Source: Paeniglutamicibacter quisquiliarum (GTDB lineage Bacteria; Actinomycetota; Actinomycetes; Actinomycetales; Micrococcaceae). Taken from it: DNA of 64,000 nucleotides. A program made the translations under genes and the position numbers. Where the stretch lies: assembly GCF_019084045.1 (NCBI RefSeq), contig NZ_JAHRED010000003.1:1-64000 (forward strand), read 5' to 3'. Of the stretch, positions 17,194 to 25,896 are shown in pieces (position 1 is the first letter of the stretch; each line of letters starts with the position of its first letter). The notes beneath the pieces are model-generated. The model ran no database searches and was not told the origin of the DNA. It was given only the letters and a program-made list of their open reading frames with translations.

Positions 17194-18701
17194 CGGGCGA
17201 CCGCGTATTGATTTGCCGCGCGGAGTTCCTTGGAAGCGCTGAACTCGTCCGCGGGTGCATCTTCCTGGTACTCGACAAGCTCCACATGGTGCTCCAGCAG
17301 GGCCTCGCGTACCTGTAGCGGCGTTGCGTAGAAATACTCGCGGCGAAGGTTCACCAAGTTCACGCGTTCTGGGGCGAATTTCTGGTGGAGCATGGTCTCG
17401 ATGCCCACGGCGTCCTTGGAGAAGAACAGGGCATGCACGTCGAAGAGGAAGGGGACGGAGGCGTCGCCCAGCTCCCGGACGCGTTCCATCGGGTTGAGTC
17501 GGCGGGTCATGCCGATTTTGATGACCCCCTCGCCGAACGAACCGAGATTCGAGATGACGTACACATAGCCGGCGCGGGTGTTCAGGGCATTGTCTTCGGC
17601 GTCGGCGAGCTTGGCTTCGGCCTCGTCCAGTTGGGTCTGAACCCGTTGGACGCCATCAAGGTCGCCGGCCTCCTGCAGCTGCGCGAGCACGGTGGCGTAA
17701 TGGGTGACTTCCTTTTGCTGCTTGGCTTTCAGCGCTTCCCATTCGCGCTGTGCCTTGGCGGCTTCGCGAGCCTCGGCGCGGGCTTCCGCCTCGAGCTGTT
17801 TCTGGATGGCCAGGGCCTGCAGGTGGCGGGCCGCGAGTTCGAGTTCCATGACACGCAGCCGGTGGTAGGCATTGGTGACCTGCAGCCCGATCATGGTGCC
17901 GCGTTTTGCGATCTGCTCGCGGGCCTTTTCGAGGCGGGCCTGGGCGGTGTGGAGGTTGCCGGCCTTGACGGTCTTGACGCAGTTTTCGGCCTCGGCGTTG
18001 TAGGCACGAAGCAGGAGTGCGGAGAGATCGCGGACGAACTTCCTGCCTTCCTTTTCGGAGTTGTTGAACGTGAATCCGGAGACGGTGGTGACCGCGATCT
18101 TGTCTCGCAAGCGGCCCTTGATCTGGTCCCGCACCGTGGCCAGTTCGTTGGCGAGCTTCACGGAGGTTTCGGCGGGATGTTCGTAGTCGTAGAATCCGAC
18201 GTTGTGCCGGTCGGCAACCTGGCGCACGTCGAGGACCTCGCCTCGGACCGCCGCGAGTTCGATGTTGGCGGCGGCAAGCTCCCGTTGCGCCGCGGCGATG
18301 CCCTGCCTCAGCTCGGAGTCGTGGGCTTCCCTGTCGAGGGTGTCCATTGCGCCAATGCGGTTCAGGGCATCGAGCATCTGCGTGTTCGCCAGGTACACCT
18401 CGTCGGCGTAAAGCTTCAGTCCCCTTGCCGGGACCGGAGGGGCGCCCATGCTGGTGCGATAGGAGTTCTCTGCGCTCGTAGCGGGGTCCTCTGCAGCCGT
18501 GCCGAATGCTTTCTTGTACTGCCTCAGCAGATCAACGAACACCCAGACGACGCCCACTGCGGGGATGAGATTGAACCCATTTGGCACTACGACCATGAGA
18601 AGCAGGCTGATGCAAAACCACATGATGTGCTTGCTGAAGCCGCTGGCCTTCTTTTCCCGGTTGACTGGTTGCGGCGGTGGCATAGATGAAAAGTTGGACA
18701 C
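17190..18701 (-). CDS. DUF4041 protein with C-terminal T5orf172 (GIY-YIG-like) domain
   Basis: 503 residues. The N-terminal region has two hydrophobic helices (about residues 20-55: HIMWFCISLLLMVVVPNGF and the following IPAVGVVWVFVDLL). A long central coiled coil rich in Glu, Ala and Lys corresponds to DUF4041. The C-terminal 110 residues, starting AGYVYVISNLGSFGEGVIKIG, are a T5orf172/MUG113 domain of the GIY-YIG nuclease superfamily, with the KIGMT core. Start set at GTG 18701 because GGGGGAACC precedes it. Proteins of this kind occur in phages and in genomic islands; function is unknown. It stands alone here between carbohydrate loci. Confidence 0.8.
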   Translation of the reverse strand: MSNFSSMPPPQPVNREKKASGFSKHIMWFCISLLLMVVVPNGFNLIPAVGVVWVFVDLLRQYKKAFGTAAEDPATSAENSYRTSMGAPPVPARGLKLYADEVYLANTQMLDALNRIGAMDTLDREAHDSELRQGIAAAQRELAAANIELAAVRGEVLDVRQVADRHNVGFYDYEHPAETSVKLANELATVRDQIKGRLRDKIAVTTVSGFTFNNSEKEGRKFVRDLSALLLRAYNAEAENCVKTVKAGNLHTAQARLEKAREQIAKRGTMIGLQVTNAYHRLRVMELELAARHLQALAIQKQLEAEARAEAREAAKAQREWEALKAKQQKEVTHYATVLAQLQEAGDLDGVQRVQTQLDEAEAKLADAEDNALNTRAGYVYVISNLGSFGEGVIKIGMTRRLNPMERVRELGDASVPFLFDVHALFFSKDAVGIETMLHQKFAPERVNLVNLRREYFYATPLQVREALLEHHVELVEYQEDAPADEFSASKELRAANQYAVAR

Positions 18702-18887
18702 GGTTCCCCCAAGGTTGAGTGACAATGCTCAAACCGTAGCAGTCGCCGCCGACGCCAACGCCTCCATGTCTCGCGGGCGCGAAACATAAGGTGGTCCGCG
18801 CCGTTTGATGGGGGGCTTAATCAACTGGTTGAGTAATCTCCCAAATATCCAAAACCGGCCGTCTTCGGAAACAATGATCGGGGCCCG

Positions 18888-20219
18888 CTACGCCGTCGGA
18901 GACTCCTCGTCCAGCCCCAACACCAGACGGGCCTCGTCCCTGCGGTGGCGCAGCACGGCCTCCACGTAGGACGCGACCGCCTCCTCCATGGGAACGTTGG
19001 AGCCACGCGCCTCGGAAATGTACCAGCGGTGCTCGAGGACCTCGTGCACGATCTGGGCAGGTTCCAGCTTGCCGTGGAACTCGCGGGGGATGGCCCCGGT
19101 GATCCGGTCAAAGACGTCGGCGACCCAGCGGGCAGCGGCAATTTCCTCGTCCGCCTCCGGATGTTTCTTGGCCCGGTAGGCATCCATGTCGTTGAGCAGC
19201 CTGCGGGCCTGGCCTTCCTCCACGTCCAGCCCGGTCAGGCGCAGGAGCCTGCGGGTGTGGTGCCCTGCGTCCACGACCTTGGGCTGGATGAGCAGCTGGC
19301 CGCCGTCGGGGGAGGTCTTGAGGCTGATTTCCTCCACGTCGAAGCCGAGTTCGTTGAGTCGGCGGATGCGCTCGTCGACCCTCCACCGTTCGGAGAGGTC
19401 GAAGGATTCCTTGTCGTTCAGTTCGGCCCAGAGCCCGCGGTAGGCGTGCAGGATGTCCTCGCTGGTGGCCACCGGGTCCACGGTGTCCTCGATAAGCCCG
19501 GCTTCCATCAGGTCCATGAGTTCCCCGGCGATGTTGACCCGGGCAATTTCCAGGTCGTATTCGCGCTGTCCGGAGGACAGCTCGGGGTACAACTCGCCGG
19601 TTTCCGCGTCCACCAGGTAGGCGGCGAAGGACTCGGCGTCGCGCCGGAACAACGTGTTGGACAGGGATACGTCTCCCCAGTAGAACCCGATCAGGTGCAG
19701 GCGGACCAGCAGCAGCGCCTGGGCGTCGATGAGCCGGGTGAGGGTGTCCCGGCGCAGCTTCTGGGAGAACAATGCCCGGTAGGGCAGCGAGTATTTCAGG
19801 TGCCGGGTGACCAGGACCGGGTCAAGGTCGTTGCCCTCGGTGTCGGTGCGACCGGTGATCACCGCCACCGGTTCCACGCAGGGTGCCGCCAGCCGGCGCA
19901 GCTTGCGCAGCATGTGGTACTCGTGCCGGGCCACGTGCTCGCCGGTTTCCTTGATGGCGATCACGGCCTTGCCCATCATTGCGAAGCGCACCACGTGCCG
20001 GGAGATGCCGCGCGGCAGCGGGGCCAGGGTGTCGCTCGGCCAGTCCTCCAAGGGGATCTGCCACGGCAGGTTCAGCAGGCCCGGATCGGCCGTGGCCGCG
20101 GTGATGGACAGCGAACCGGCAACGGGCGGGGCGGCTGCCGGGGAGGAATCGCGCGGCAACTTGCCGTTCTGGTCATGATTGGTGGGCTCGTCGTGCCAGC
20201 TGGCGGTGTGGCGGATCAT
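18888..20219 (-). CDS. DUF4032 domain protein, kinase-like fold
   Basis: 443 residues, cytosolic. Residues about 75-210 look like a protein- or small-molecule-kinase fold: AVIAIKETGEHVARHEYHML (candidate ATP-binding lysine and glutamate), then GFYWGDVSLSNTLF (catalytic-loop-like D-x4-N) and AYLVDAETGE (metal-binding Asp). The C-terminal half corresponds to the actinobacterial DUF4032 domain. The substrate is unknown. It follows the sugar-transport ATPase on the same strand, 134 bases away with a hairpin in between, so it may have its own promoter. The kinase interpretation is inference. Confidence 0.75.
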   Translation of the reverse strand: MIRHTASWHDEPTNHDQNGKLPRDSSPAAAPPVAGSLSITAATADPGLLNLPWQIPLEDWPSDTLAPLPRGISRHVVRFAMMGKAVIAIKETGEHVARHEYHMLRKLRRLAAPCVEPVAVITGRTDTEGNDLDPVLVTRHLKYSLPYRALFSQKLRRDTLTRLIDAQALLLVRLHLIGFYWGDVSLSNTLFRRDAESFAAYLVDAETGELYPELSSGQREYDLEIARVNIAGELMDLMEAGLIEDTVDPVATSEDILHAYRGLWAELNDKESFDLSERWRVDERIRRLNELGFDVEEISLKTSPDGGQLLIQPKVVDAGHHTRRLLRLTGLDVEEGQARRLLNDMDAYRAKKHPEADEEIAAARWVADVFDRITGAIPREFHGKLEPAQIVHEVLEHRWYISEARGSNVPMEEAVASYVEAVLRHRRDEARLVLGLDEESPTA

Positions 20220-20272
20220 GGCGTGTGCCGTCCCTTGGTGCGGTGATGAGGGAAATGGGGAAGCGGAAATGC

Positions 20273-20315
20273 AAAGGCGGCCGCACCCAGCGCTGGGCTG
20301 AATACGGCCGCCTTT
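20273..20315 (-). terminator. Hairpin after the sugar-transport ATPase gene
   Basis: An 11-base stem (AAAGGCGGCCG and its complement) encloses a 21-base loop that itself can fold (CCCAGCGCTGGG). It lies downstream of the ATPase stop on the minus strand. The T tail is weak. Confidence 0.6.
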
Positions 20316-20353
20316 GGCAGTGAACGTGCAATCACACGATAGCGGGCAGGGAC

Positions 20354-21478
20354 CTAGGCCTCTGTTGCCGCTTGTGCGTGTGCGCCGTTTCGAGAAGGCT
20401 CGGCCAGGCGCTCGCCGGAGGCGGTGTCAAAGAGGTGCACATGCCCGATCTTCGGTGCAACGTGGATGGTGTCGCCCTTGAACGGGGGCTTGCGCCCATC
20501 GACGCGCACCACCATTTGGTATTCGGTGCCGCCCACGGTGGTGTGCCCGTAGACATAGGCATCGGCTCCAAGTTCCTCGACCACATCGACCTCGACGGCA
20601 AGACCCTCGTTCTCGGAGACCTGGTCCAGGTCCTCGGGCCGCACGCCCAAGGTGACCGAGTTGCCCGTTGCCGCTTCCAGCGTTGAAGAGGCCACCGGGT
20701 AGATGGATCCTCCGAAGGCCACGCCGCCGTCGGCGACCGGAAGCTCCAGCAGGTTCATGGCGGGGGAACCGATGAAGCCGGCAACGAAGACGTTGGCCGG
20801 GCGGTCGTACAGTTCGCGCGGGGTGCCGACCTGCTGCAGCAAGCCGTCCTTGAGGACCGCAACGCGGTCGCCCATGGTCAGTGCCTCGACCTGGTCGTGG
20901 GTCACGTACACGGTGGTAACGCCCAGGCGGCGGGTCAGTGAGGCGATCTGCGTACGGGTCTGCACGCGCAACTTGGCATCAAGGTTCGACAAGGGCTCAT
21001 CCATGAGGAAGACCTGCGGGCTTCGCACGATGGCGCGACCCATGGCGACGCGCTGGCGCTGGCCGCCGGAGAGTGCCTTCGGCTTGCGGTCCAGATAGTC
21101 CTCGAGGTCAAGGAGCTTGGCCGCCTCCTGGACGCGGCGGGCGCGCTCTTCCTTGTCGATGCCGGCGATCTTCAGGGCGAAGCCCATGTTGTCGGCGACC
21201 GACATGTGCGGGTACAGCGCATAGTTCTGAAAAACCATGGCGATGTCGCGGTCCTTGGGCGGGACGTTGGTGACGTCGCGGTCGCCGATGAGGATTCGTC
21301 CGGAATTCACGTCCTCAAGGCCTGCGAGCATGCGCAGCGTGGTGGACTTTCCGCAGCCCGAGGGGCCGACAAGGACCAGGAATTCGCCATCGGCGATTTC
21401 CAGGGAGATCTTGTCCACGGAAGGCGTGGTGGCTCCGGGGTAAATGCGTGTGGCCTGGTCAAATGTTACTGATGCCAT
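20354..21478 (-). CDS. ugpC: Sugar ABC transporter ATP-binding protein (UgpC/MsmK/MalK type)
   Basis: 374 residues. Walker A GPSGCGKST (38-46), signature LSGGQRQRVAMGRAIVR, Walker B VFLMDEPLSNLDA and H-loop VYVTHDQVEAL are all intact. The extra C-terminal domain (TOBE/OB, about 240-374) is typical of MalK/UgpC/MsmX ATPases that serve several sugar importers. No permease adjoins it, so it is probably the shared motor; the maltose transporter at 10.8-14.8 kb lacks one. It lies 56 bases downstream of otsB on the same strand. C-terminal residues are Ala/Glu rich. Confidence 0.93.
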   Translation of the reverse strand: MASVTFDQATRIYPGATTPSVDKISLEIADGEFLVLVGPSGCGKSTTLRMLAGLEDVNSGRILIGDRDVTNVPPKDRDIAMVFQNYALYPHMSVADNMGFALKIAGIDKEERARRVQEAAKLLDLEDYLDRKPKALSGGQRQRVAMGRAIVRSPQVFLMDEPLSNLDAKLRVQTRTQIASLTRRLGVTTVYVTHDQVEALTMGDRVAVLKDGLLQQVGTPRELYDRPANVFVAGFIGSPAMNLLELPVADGGVAFGGSIYPVASSTLEAATGNSVTLGVRPEDLDQVSENEGLAVEVDVVEELGADAYVYGHTTVGGTEYQMVVRVDGRKPPFKGDTIHVAPKIGHVHLFDTASGERLAEPSRNGAHAQAATEA

Positions 21479-21534
21479 GAGGCAGCGATCCTTTCACGGG
21501 CAGGTACGTGCCCGACGGTCCGTAGTGAATGGAA

Positions 21535-22317
21535 TCACAAGCTTCTCATATCAAGTACCAATTCCAAAAGGGCAGGCAATTCCCCGGGCCCATTAAGTCG
21601 GAATTCTGCGGCGGATTTCCCGGAGCCGACTTTTACCCCAATATCTCCTGGGCGGAGCACGGCAAATGCATCCTCGTCAGTGACGTCGTCACCGGCAAAA
21701 AGCACGGTGGAGGCGTCTGCAACCTCGCGCAGCCAATTCAGCCCGTCTCCCTTGGTGCCCACCAGCACGCTGGCCTCCAGCACTGCCTTGCCGTCCAGCG
21801 CCTGCAGGTTGGCGATGCCGTCAAGTTGCTCGTGGGCAGATCGCAAGGCGGTGGACGCGACCTCGGGGGCAGCCTGTCGCACATGAAGGACGATCGAGGC
21901 GGGCTTGTATTCAAGCGTGGTTCCAGGGTTGGACGAGGAAACGGCTTCCAGGATTTCGGTGGCTTTGGCCAGCGCCGACGTTTGTGCGGGGCTGAGATCG
22001 ATGTGCTCGTCCTCCGCGTCGAAGTCCTTGGGTGCCCAGCGTTCTGTGCCGTGGCTGCCAACCAACAGGGTTTGTTCCGGCGGGTTGCACACGCCACGCA
22101 GCGAAGCCAGGTCGCGGCCTGAAATCACGGCGGTTACGGTGTTTTCCAGGGCGGCCAGCTTGGCCAATGACTCGGAGGTTGCCGGCAGCGGGCGGGCATC
22201 CTCGGGGCGGTCCACCAAGGGGGCCATGGTGCCGTCGAAGTCCACTGCTACGAGCAGGATCGGGGTTTCGACCAGGGATTCAATGGCATCGGCAAGTTCG
22301 GGGGAAATGGGACTCAT
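21535..22317 (-). CDS. otsB: Trehalose-6-phosphate phosphatase
   Basis: 260 residues, HAD superfamily. Motif I is VAVDFDGTMAPL with catalytic Asp26 and Asp28; VISGRDLASL and LLVGSHGTERW match OtsB motifs; the late motif LFAGDDVTDEDAF binds magnesium. It removes phosphate from trehalose-6-phosphate made by the OtsA encoded upstream. The chosen start (MSPISPEL) is the nearest ATG before the conserved domain; ATG 22344 would add nine residues. The 162-base otsA-otsB gap contains a hairpin. Confidence 0.9.
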   Translation of the reverse strand: MSPISPELADAIESLVETPILLVAVDFDGTMAPLVDRPEDARPLPATSESLAKLAALENTVTAVISGRDLASLRGVCNPPEQTLLVGSHGTERWAPKDFDAEDEHIDLSPAQTSALAKATEILEAVSSSNPGTTLEYKPASIVLHVRQAAPEVASTALRSAHEQLDGIANLQALDGKAVLEASVLVGTKGDGLNWLREVADASTVLFAGDDVTDEDAFAVLRPGDIGVKVGSGKSAAEFRLNGPGELPALLELVLDMRSL

Positions 22318-22420
22318 GGGCAACCGGCTGATCCTTTCGGGCATTCGAGGCGGGTAAGGAGTGGGTAATTGGGCCAAGCAAGGTCACTCGGCGGGACCCA
22401 AGACCAACGAATGGAAGCAA

Positions 22421-22464
22421 GGCGCGGATGCAAGAAGGACGATTTCTCCTTTTGCACCCGCGCC
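22421..22464 (-). terminator. Hairpin between otsA and otsB
   Basis: Imperfect inverted repeat of about 18 bases (GGCGCGGATGCAAGAAGGA against TCCTTTTGCACCCGCGCC). On the minus strand it follows otsA by 16 bases. It may attenuate transcription into otsB or end it. Confidence 0.5.
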
Positions 22465-22479
22465 GCGCCGCCAATCAGG

Positions 22480-23955
22480 CTAGACCAGGGAGTCGACCGG
22501 AAGGGGCTGGGCCAGCGAGGACAGGAAGGTCTGTGACCACCTGGCCACGTCGTGGTCCCGCAGGTGCCGGCGCATGCGCCGCATCCGACGGGCGGAGTCC
22601 TGCGGATCCATGCGAAGGGCACGCACGATCCCGGATTTCATCCCGTCGATGTCGTGCGGGTTCACCAGCACGGCCTGGGTGAGCTGGTCGGCGGCGCCGG
22701 TGAATTCGGAGAGCACCAGCATGCCGGTGTCGTCCGTGTGGGCCGCGACAAATTCCTTGGCGACCAGGTTCATGCCGTCACGCAGGGAAGTCACCAGCAT
22801 GATGTCCGCGGCCAGGTAGAGGGCAATCATTTCCCGCAGCGGGTAGGAATGGTGCAGGTAGCGGATGGCCGTGTGCTCCATGGTGTCGTGCTCGCCGTTG
22901 AGGTTGCCGACCATGAGCTCGACCTGGTCCTTGAGCTGCTGGTAGCGCTCAACATTCTCGCGACTCGGGCTGGCGACCTGTACCAGGCATGCCTCGCCAA
23001 CGCGGATCTGCCCGTCGGCCAGTAGCTCGCCGTATGCCTTGAGGCGGTGGCGGATTCCCTTGGTGTAGTCGAGGCGGTCCACGCCGAGCATGATGGTTTT
23101 CGGGTTGCCCAGCTCCTGGCGGATCTGCTTGGCACGCGCCATGATCTCGGGATCGTGGGCGAGCTCGGCAACCTGTTGGGTGTCGATGGAGATGGGATGA
23201 GCCTCGGCCCGGCAGATGTTGGCAGTGGCTCCGCTGTCCTCGGATGCAGCCGGTGGAATCGCCAACGAGCCCTTGACGGTGCGGTCGGTGTAGCGGCGCA
23301 TGCAACGGAGGAAGTTGCTGGCGTCCGCGGTGCGCTGGAAGCCCACCACATCTGCGCCCGCCAATCCCTCGAGGATCTGCTTCCGCCAAGGCAGTTGGGA
23401 GAAGATGCCGGGGGAGGGGAATGGAATATGGTTGAAAAACCCAATGCGCAGGTCCGGACGGGCCTCGCGCAACAACTTGGGCACCAACTGCAACTGGTAG
23501 TCCTGCACCCACACCGTGGCGCCTTCCTTGGCTACGCTGGCGGTGGCATCGGCGAATCTCTTGTTGACCTTCTTGTAGGTGTCCCACCATGTTCGGTGGA
23601 ACTCCGGGGGCACAATGACGTCGTGGTAGAGGGGCCAGAGCGTGGAGTTGGAAAACCCCTCGTAATACAACTGGACGTCGCACTCTTCCAGGGGGACCGG
23701 GATCAGATGAATCCCATCGTTTTCAAAGGGTTCAAGTTCTTCATCGGTGGCTCCGTGCCAGCCGACCCAGGCGCCGTCCGACTCCTGCATGACCGGGGCG
23801 ATGGCGGTGACCAGTCCGCCGGGGGACCGCCGCCATGACAGTTCCCCATCCTCGCCCTGCACTCGGTCCACCGGCAGCCGATTGGCCACCACGATGAAGT
23901 CGTAGCTTGGTTTCTCGCTACCGGATGCATAATCACTTGCGTTATCCGCTTGCAT
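22480..23955 (-). CDS. otsA: Trehalose-6-phosphate synthase (GT20)
   Basis: 491 residues. It joins UDP-glucose (or ADP/GDP-glucose) and glucose-6-phosphate. Signatures: FIVVANRLPVDR at the N-terminus, FFNHIPFPSPGIF in the acceptor region, GVDRLDYTKGIRHRL and LRDGMNLVAKEF in the nucleotide-sugar domain. With otsB it forms the OtsAB trehalose pathway for osmotic, desiccation and cold protection. ATG 23955. An inverted repeat lies just upstream at 23971-23997 and may be regulatory. Confidence 0.94.
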   Translation of the reverse strand: MQADNASDYASGSEKPSYDFIVVANRLPVDRVQGEDGELSWRRSPGGLVTAIAPVMQESDGAWVGWHGATDEELEPFENDGIHLIPVPLEECDVQLYYEGFSNSTLWPLYHDVIVPPEFHRTWWDTYKKVNKRFADATASVAKEGATVWVQDYQLQLVPKLLREARPDLRIGFFNHIPFPSPGIFSQLPWRKQILEGLAGADVVGFQRTADASNFLRCMRRYTDRTVKGSLAIPPAASEDSGATANICRAEAHPISIDTQQVAELAHDPEIMARAKQIRQELGNPKTIMLGVDRLDYTKGIRHRLKAYGELLADGQIRVGEACLVQVASPSRENVERYQQLKDQVELMVGNLNGEHDTMEHTAIRYLHHSYPLREMIALYLAADIMLVTSLRDGMNLVAKEFVAAHTDDTGMLVLSEFTGAADQLTQAVLVNPHDIDGMKSGIVRALRMDPQDSARRMRRMRRHLRDHDVARWSQTFLSSLAQPLPVDSLV

Positions 23956-23970
23956 GTTGACCCTCCATTC

Positions 23971-23997
23971 CTAGCTCAAGATTATTCATGAGCTTAG
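23971..23997. promoter_or_regulatory. Inverted repeat upstream of otsA
   Basis: CTAGCTCA and TGAGCTTAG are complementary with one bulged base and a ten-base spacer, 16 bases before the otsA start. It could be an operator or a 5'-UTR hairpin. Confidence 0.3.
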
Positions 23998-24058
23998 GGG
24001 AACCACGTGACGTAAGCGACACCATGGCGCTAAGCTACGCCTGCGCCGTGGCCTAAAC

Positions 24059-24085
24059 TGGTTTGGTCGGGGGAGTACCAAACCA
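24059..24085 (+). promoter_or_regulatory. Nine-base inverted repeat upstream of the DsbA-like gene
   Basis: TGGTTTGGT and ACCAAACCA form a perfect stem with a nine-base loop, ending five bases before the AAAGGA ribosome site of the next gene. It can be an operator or a translation-controlling hairpin. Confidence 0.35.
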
Positions 24086-24107
24086 ATCTCAAAGGACGTT
24101 TTGACCT

Positions 24108-24971
24108 ATGGCATCCAATAGCCAGCGGCCGAGCAAGGCCGAGCGGACATCAAGCGCGCGGGAGCAGGCGCAGGCAATGCGTGTCGCCAAAGAAGCCGCT
24201 GACAAGCGCAAGTCATTGTTTATCAAGTTGGGCGTGCTGGTAGCCGTCCTCGCGGTGATTGCCCTGATCGTCGGCATCGTCCTGCAGAACAATGCCGGAA
24301 AGGTTGCCGATTCCGGTGCCGTGCCGAAGGGCGGAAATGCGTCCGGCGGCATTACGCTCACCTCCGACACGACCGTTGCCGAGACCTCCGGGCTCACCGT
24401 GGACGTCACCAAGGCCGGCACTCGTCCGACCGCGGCGAAGCCGGACGCCCCGCGTGAGGCAGCGGCGGCCCCCAAGGGCGAGCCGATCAACATGCTCATC
24501 TATGTCGACGTCAATTGCGTGCACTGCGCCGACTTCGAGACCCAGTATGCCGACCAGATCGGCAACTGGCTGGCGGCCGGAGACGTTCAGGTCGAGTACC
24601 GCAACGTTGCCTTCCTGGATGCCGGGTCGCCGACCAACTTCTCTTCCCGCGGCGCCAACGCGCTTGCCTGCGTAGCGGACCAGGCCCCGGCCTCGTACCT
24701 GCCATTCGCCAAGGCCGTATTTGCCCACTACCCGCAGGGTGAAATGAAGAACGCGGAACTGGCCCAGCTGGCCGAGGACAACGGAGCGGATGTCGCCGAC
24801 TGCATCAACGACGGAACCTTCCGCTCGTTCGTAAAGTTCACCGACGAAGCCGCCCGCGTGGATGCCATCGCCGGCACCCCGAGCGTGTTCATCCAGGGCA
24901 AGAAATGGGATCCGAACGCCGAGCCTGACTTGGTGGCAACGGTCAATGCGGCAATCGCCGCCAACAAGTAA
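24108..24971 (+). CDS. Membrane-anchored DsbA-like thioredoxin-fold protein
   Basis: 287 residues. A charged N-terminal tail precedes one membrane helix (about 43-63, LGVLVAVLAVIALIVGIVL). The rest lies outside the cell: a linker, then a DsbA/thioredoxin_4 domain beginning PINMLIYVDVNCVHCADFE. The C-V-H-C pair is the redox centre, and the cis-proline region near the C-terminus reads AGTPSVFIQGKKW. It should oxidise or isomerise disulphides in exported proteins. ATG with AAAGGA upstream. Terminated by a very strong hairpin. Confidence 0.88.
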   Translation: MASNSQRPSKAERTSSAREQAQAMRVAKEAADKRKSLFIKLGVLVAVLAVIALIVGIVLQNNAGKVADSGAVPKGGNASGGITLTSDTTVAETSGLTVDVTKAGTRPTAAKPDAPREAAAAPKGEPINMLIYVDVNCVHCADFETQYADQIGNWLAAGDVQVEYRNVAFLDAGSPTNFSSRGANALACVADQAPASYLPFAKAVFAHYPQGEMKNAELAQLAEDNGADVADCINDGTFRSFVKFTDEAARVDAIAGTPSVFIQGKKWDPNAEPDLVATVNAAIAANK

Positions 24972-24996
24972 GAATCCGGGCCCCGGGCCTTCCTGA

Positions 24997-25036
24997 GATT
25001 GGGTGGTTCGCCACAAAGTTGGCGAACCACCCAATC
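24997..25036 (+). terminator. Strong terminator of the DsbA-like gene
   Basis: Perfect 17-base-pair stem (GATTGGGTGGTTCGCCA and complement) with a six-base loop, 25 bases past the stop codon. Confidence 0.85.
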
Positions 25037-25143
25037 CAAGGTCTTGGGGCCACGGTCGACAACAGCCGGTTTCATCCAGCCGGGGAATGTCGGTTACGCT
25101 AGTTCCTGCACTCGGGTCATGAAAGCATGAACCGAGGCAGCGT

Positions 25144-25220
25144 GCCTCCTTAGCTCAGTTGGCCAGAGCATCGCTCTTGTAAAGCGAGGGTCGCCGGTTC
25201 GAATCCGGCAGGGGGCTCCA
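25144..25220 (+). tRNA. tRNA-Thr (anticodon TGT)
   Basis: Acceptor GCCTCCT pairs with AGGGGGC; anticodon stem TCGCT/AGCGA holds loop CTTGTAA with anticodon TGT; the T arm has GGTTCGAATCC. CCA is encoded. Followed directly by a hairpin terminator. Confidence 0.96.
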
Positions 25221-25222
25221 CC

Positions 25223-25271
25223 GAAATCCCCGTGATTCAGCGGCAAAACCGCCCGGAATCACGGGGATTTC
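25223..25271 (+). terminator. Terminator of tRNA-Thr
   Basis: Sixteen-base perfect arms (GAAATCCCCGTGATTC and complement) starting three bases after the CCA; a weaker inner hairpin fills the loop. Confidence 0.8.
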
Positions 25272-25379
25272 TTGTGCCACGGGTGTTTCGCCACTGCCGC
25301 GTACCGCTGCGGGTCCCTGATTTCCTGCTTGGCCTGCCGCCCCCACGCCCAAGATCTTTCAGACACGAAAGCAGAGCAA

Positions 25380-25721
25380 CTATACCGAGCTGCTCTGACG
25401 CGCTTCCCCTTGCAGGCGTTCGTTGGCACGGCGCATTTTGCGGGCTCGCGCCGCACTGCTCGCCTTGCCGTATGCCGTCAGTAGGCGGGGCACAATGACG
25501 TAGACAGCCATCGGGACCACGACCAGGGTCAGCACGAACGCACGCAGGATCGGATGCCAGGCCTCGGCGAACCACCCCAAGGCGGTCATGCCGAGTGCGA
25601 CCATCGGGAAGATCGCGCACCATGTGAGGGCTGCCCGCACATGCACCGAGGGGACACCGGGGTTGCGGTGGTGGTGTGCGTCGGTTTCGTCGGCGGCCAG
25701 CGCCTTGCCCTCGTGTTCCAT
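25380..25721 (-). CDS. Small two-helix membrane protein
   Basis: 113 residues. His/Asp-rich cytosolic N-terminus, then two helices (about 32-52 and 59-82; LRAFVLTLVVVPMAVYVIVP) and a basic C-terminal tail. The helical pair resembles the membrane tail often fused to antibiotic-biosynthesis-monooxygenase domains, but that domain is missing. Start ATG 25721 is supported by GGAGA four bases upstream; extending the frame upstream adds unlikely sequence. Function unknown. Confidence 0.65.
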   Translation of the reverse strand: MEHEGKALAADETDAHHHRNPGVPSVHVRAALTWCAIFPMVALGMTALGWFAEAWHPILRAFVLTLVVVPMAVYVIVPRLLTAYGKASSAARARKMRRANERLQGEARQSSSV

Positions 25722-25896
25722 GCCATCTCCGAAGATCGTGTCGAGGTTGCATTGCAACGGCGGAAGGAGACATCGAGACGCCGTCGCACCCGCGCGGGCA
25801 ACGCCGTCAACCTTACAGCTTGGACAGGGAGCCGACATACCCGAGGGCCGACGCCGAGACCGTCCGTGTTCCAGTCACCCGGCCCGCTCCAGCCGG

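Noticed and set aside
20354-21478. Considered as the missing ATPase for the siderophore permeases
   Set aside because: It has the extended C-terminal TOBE domain of MalK/UgpC sugar ATPases, not the short FepC form.
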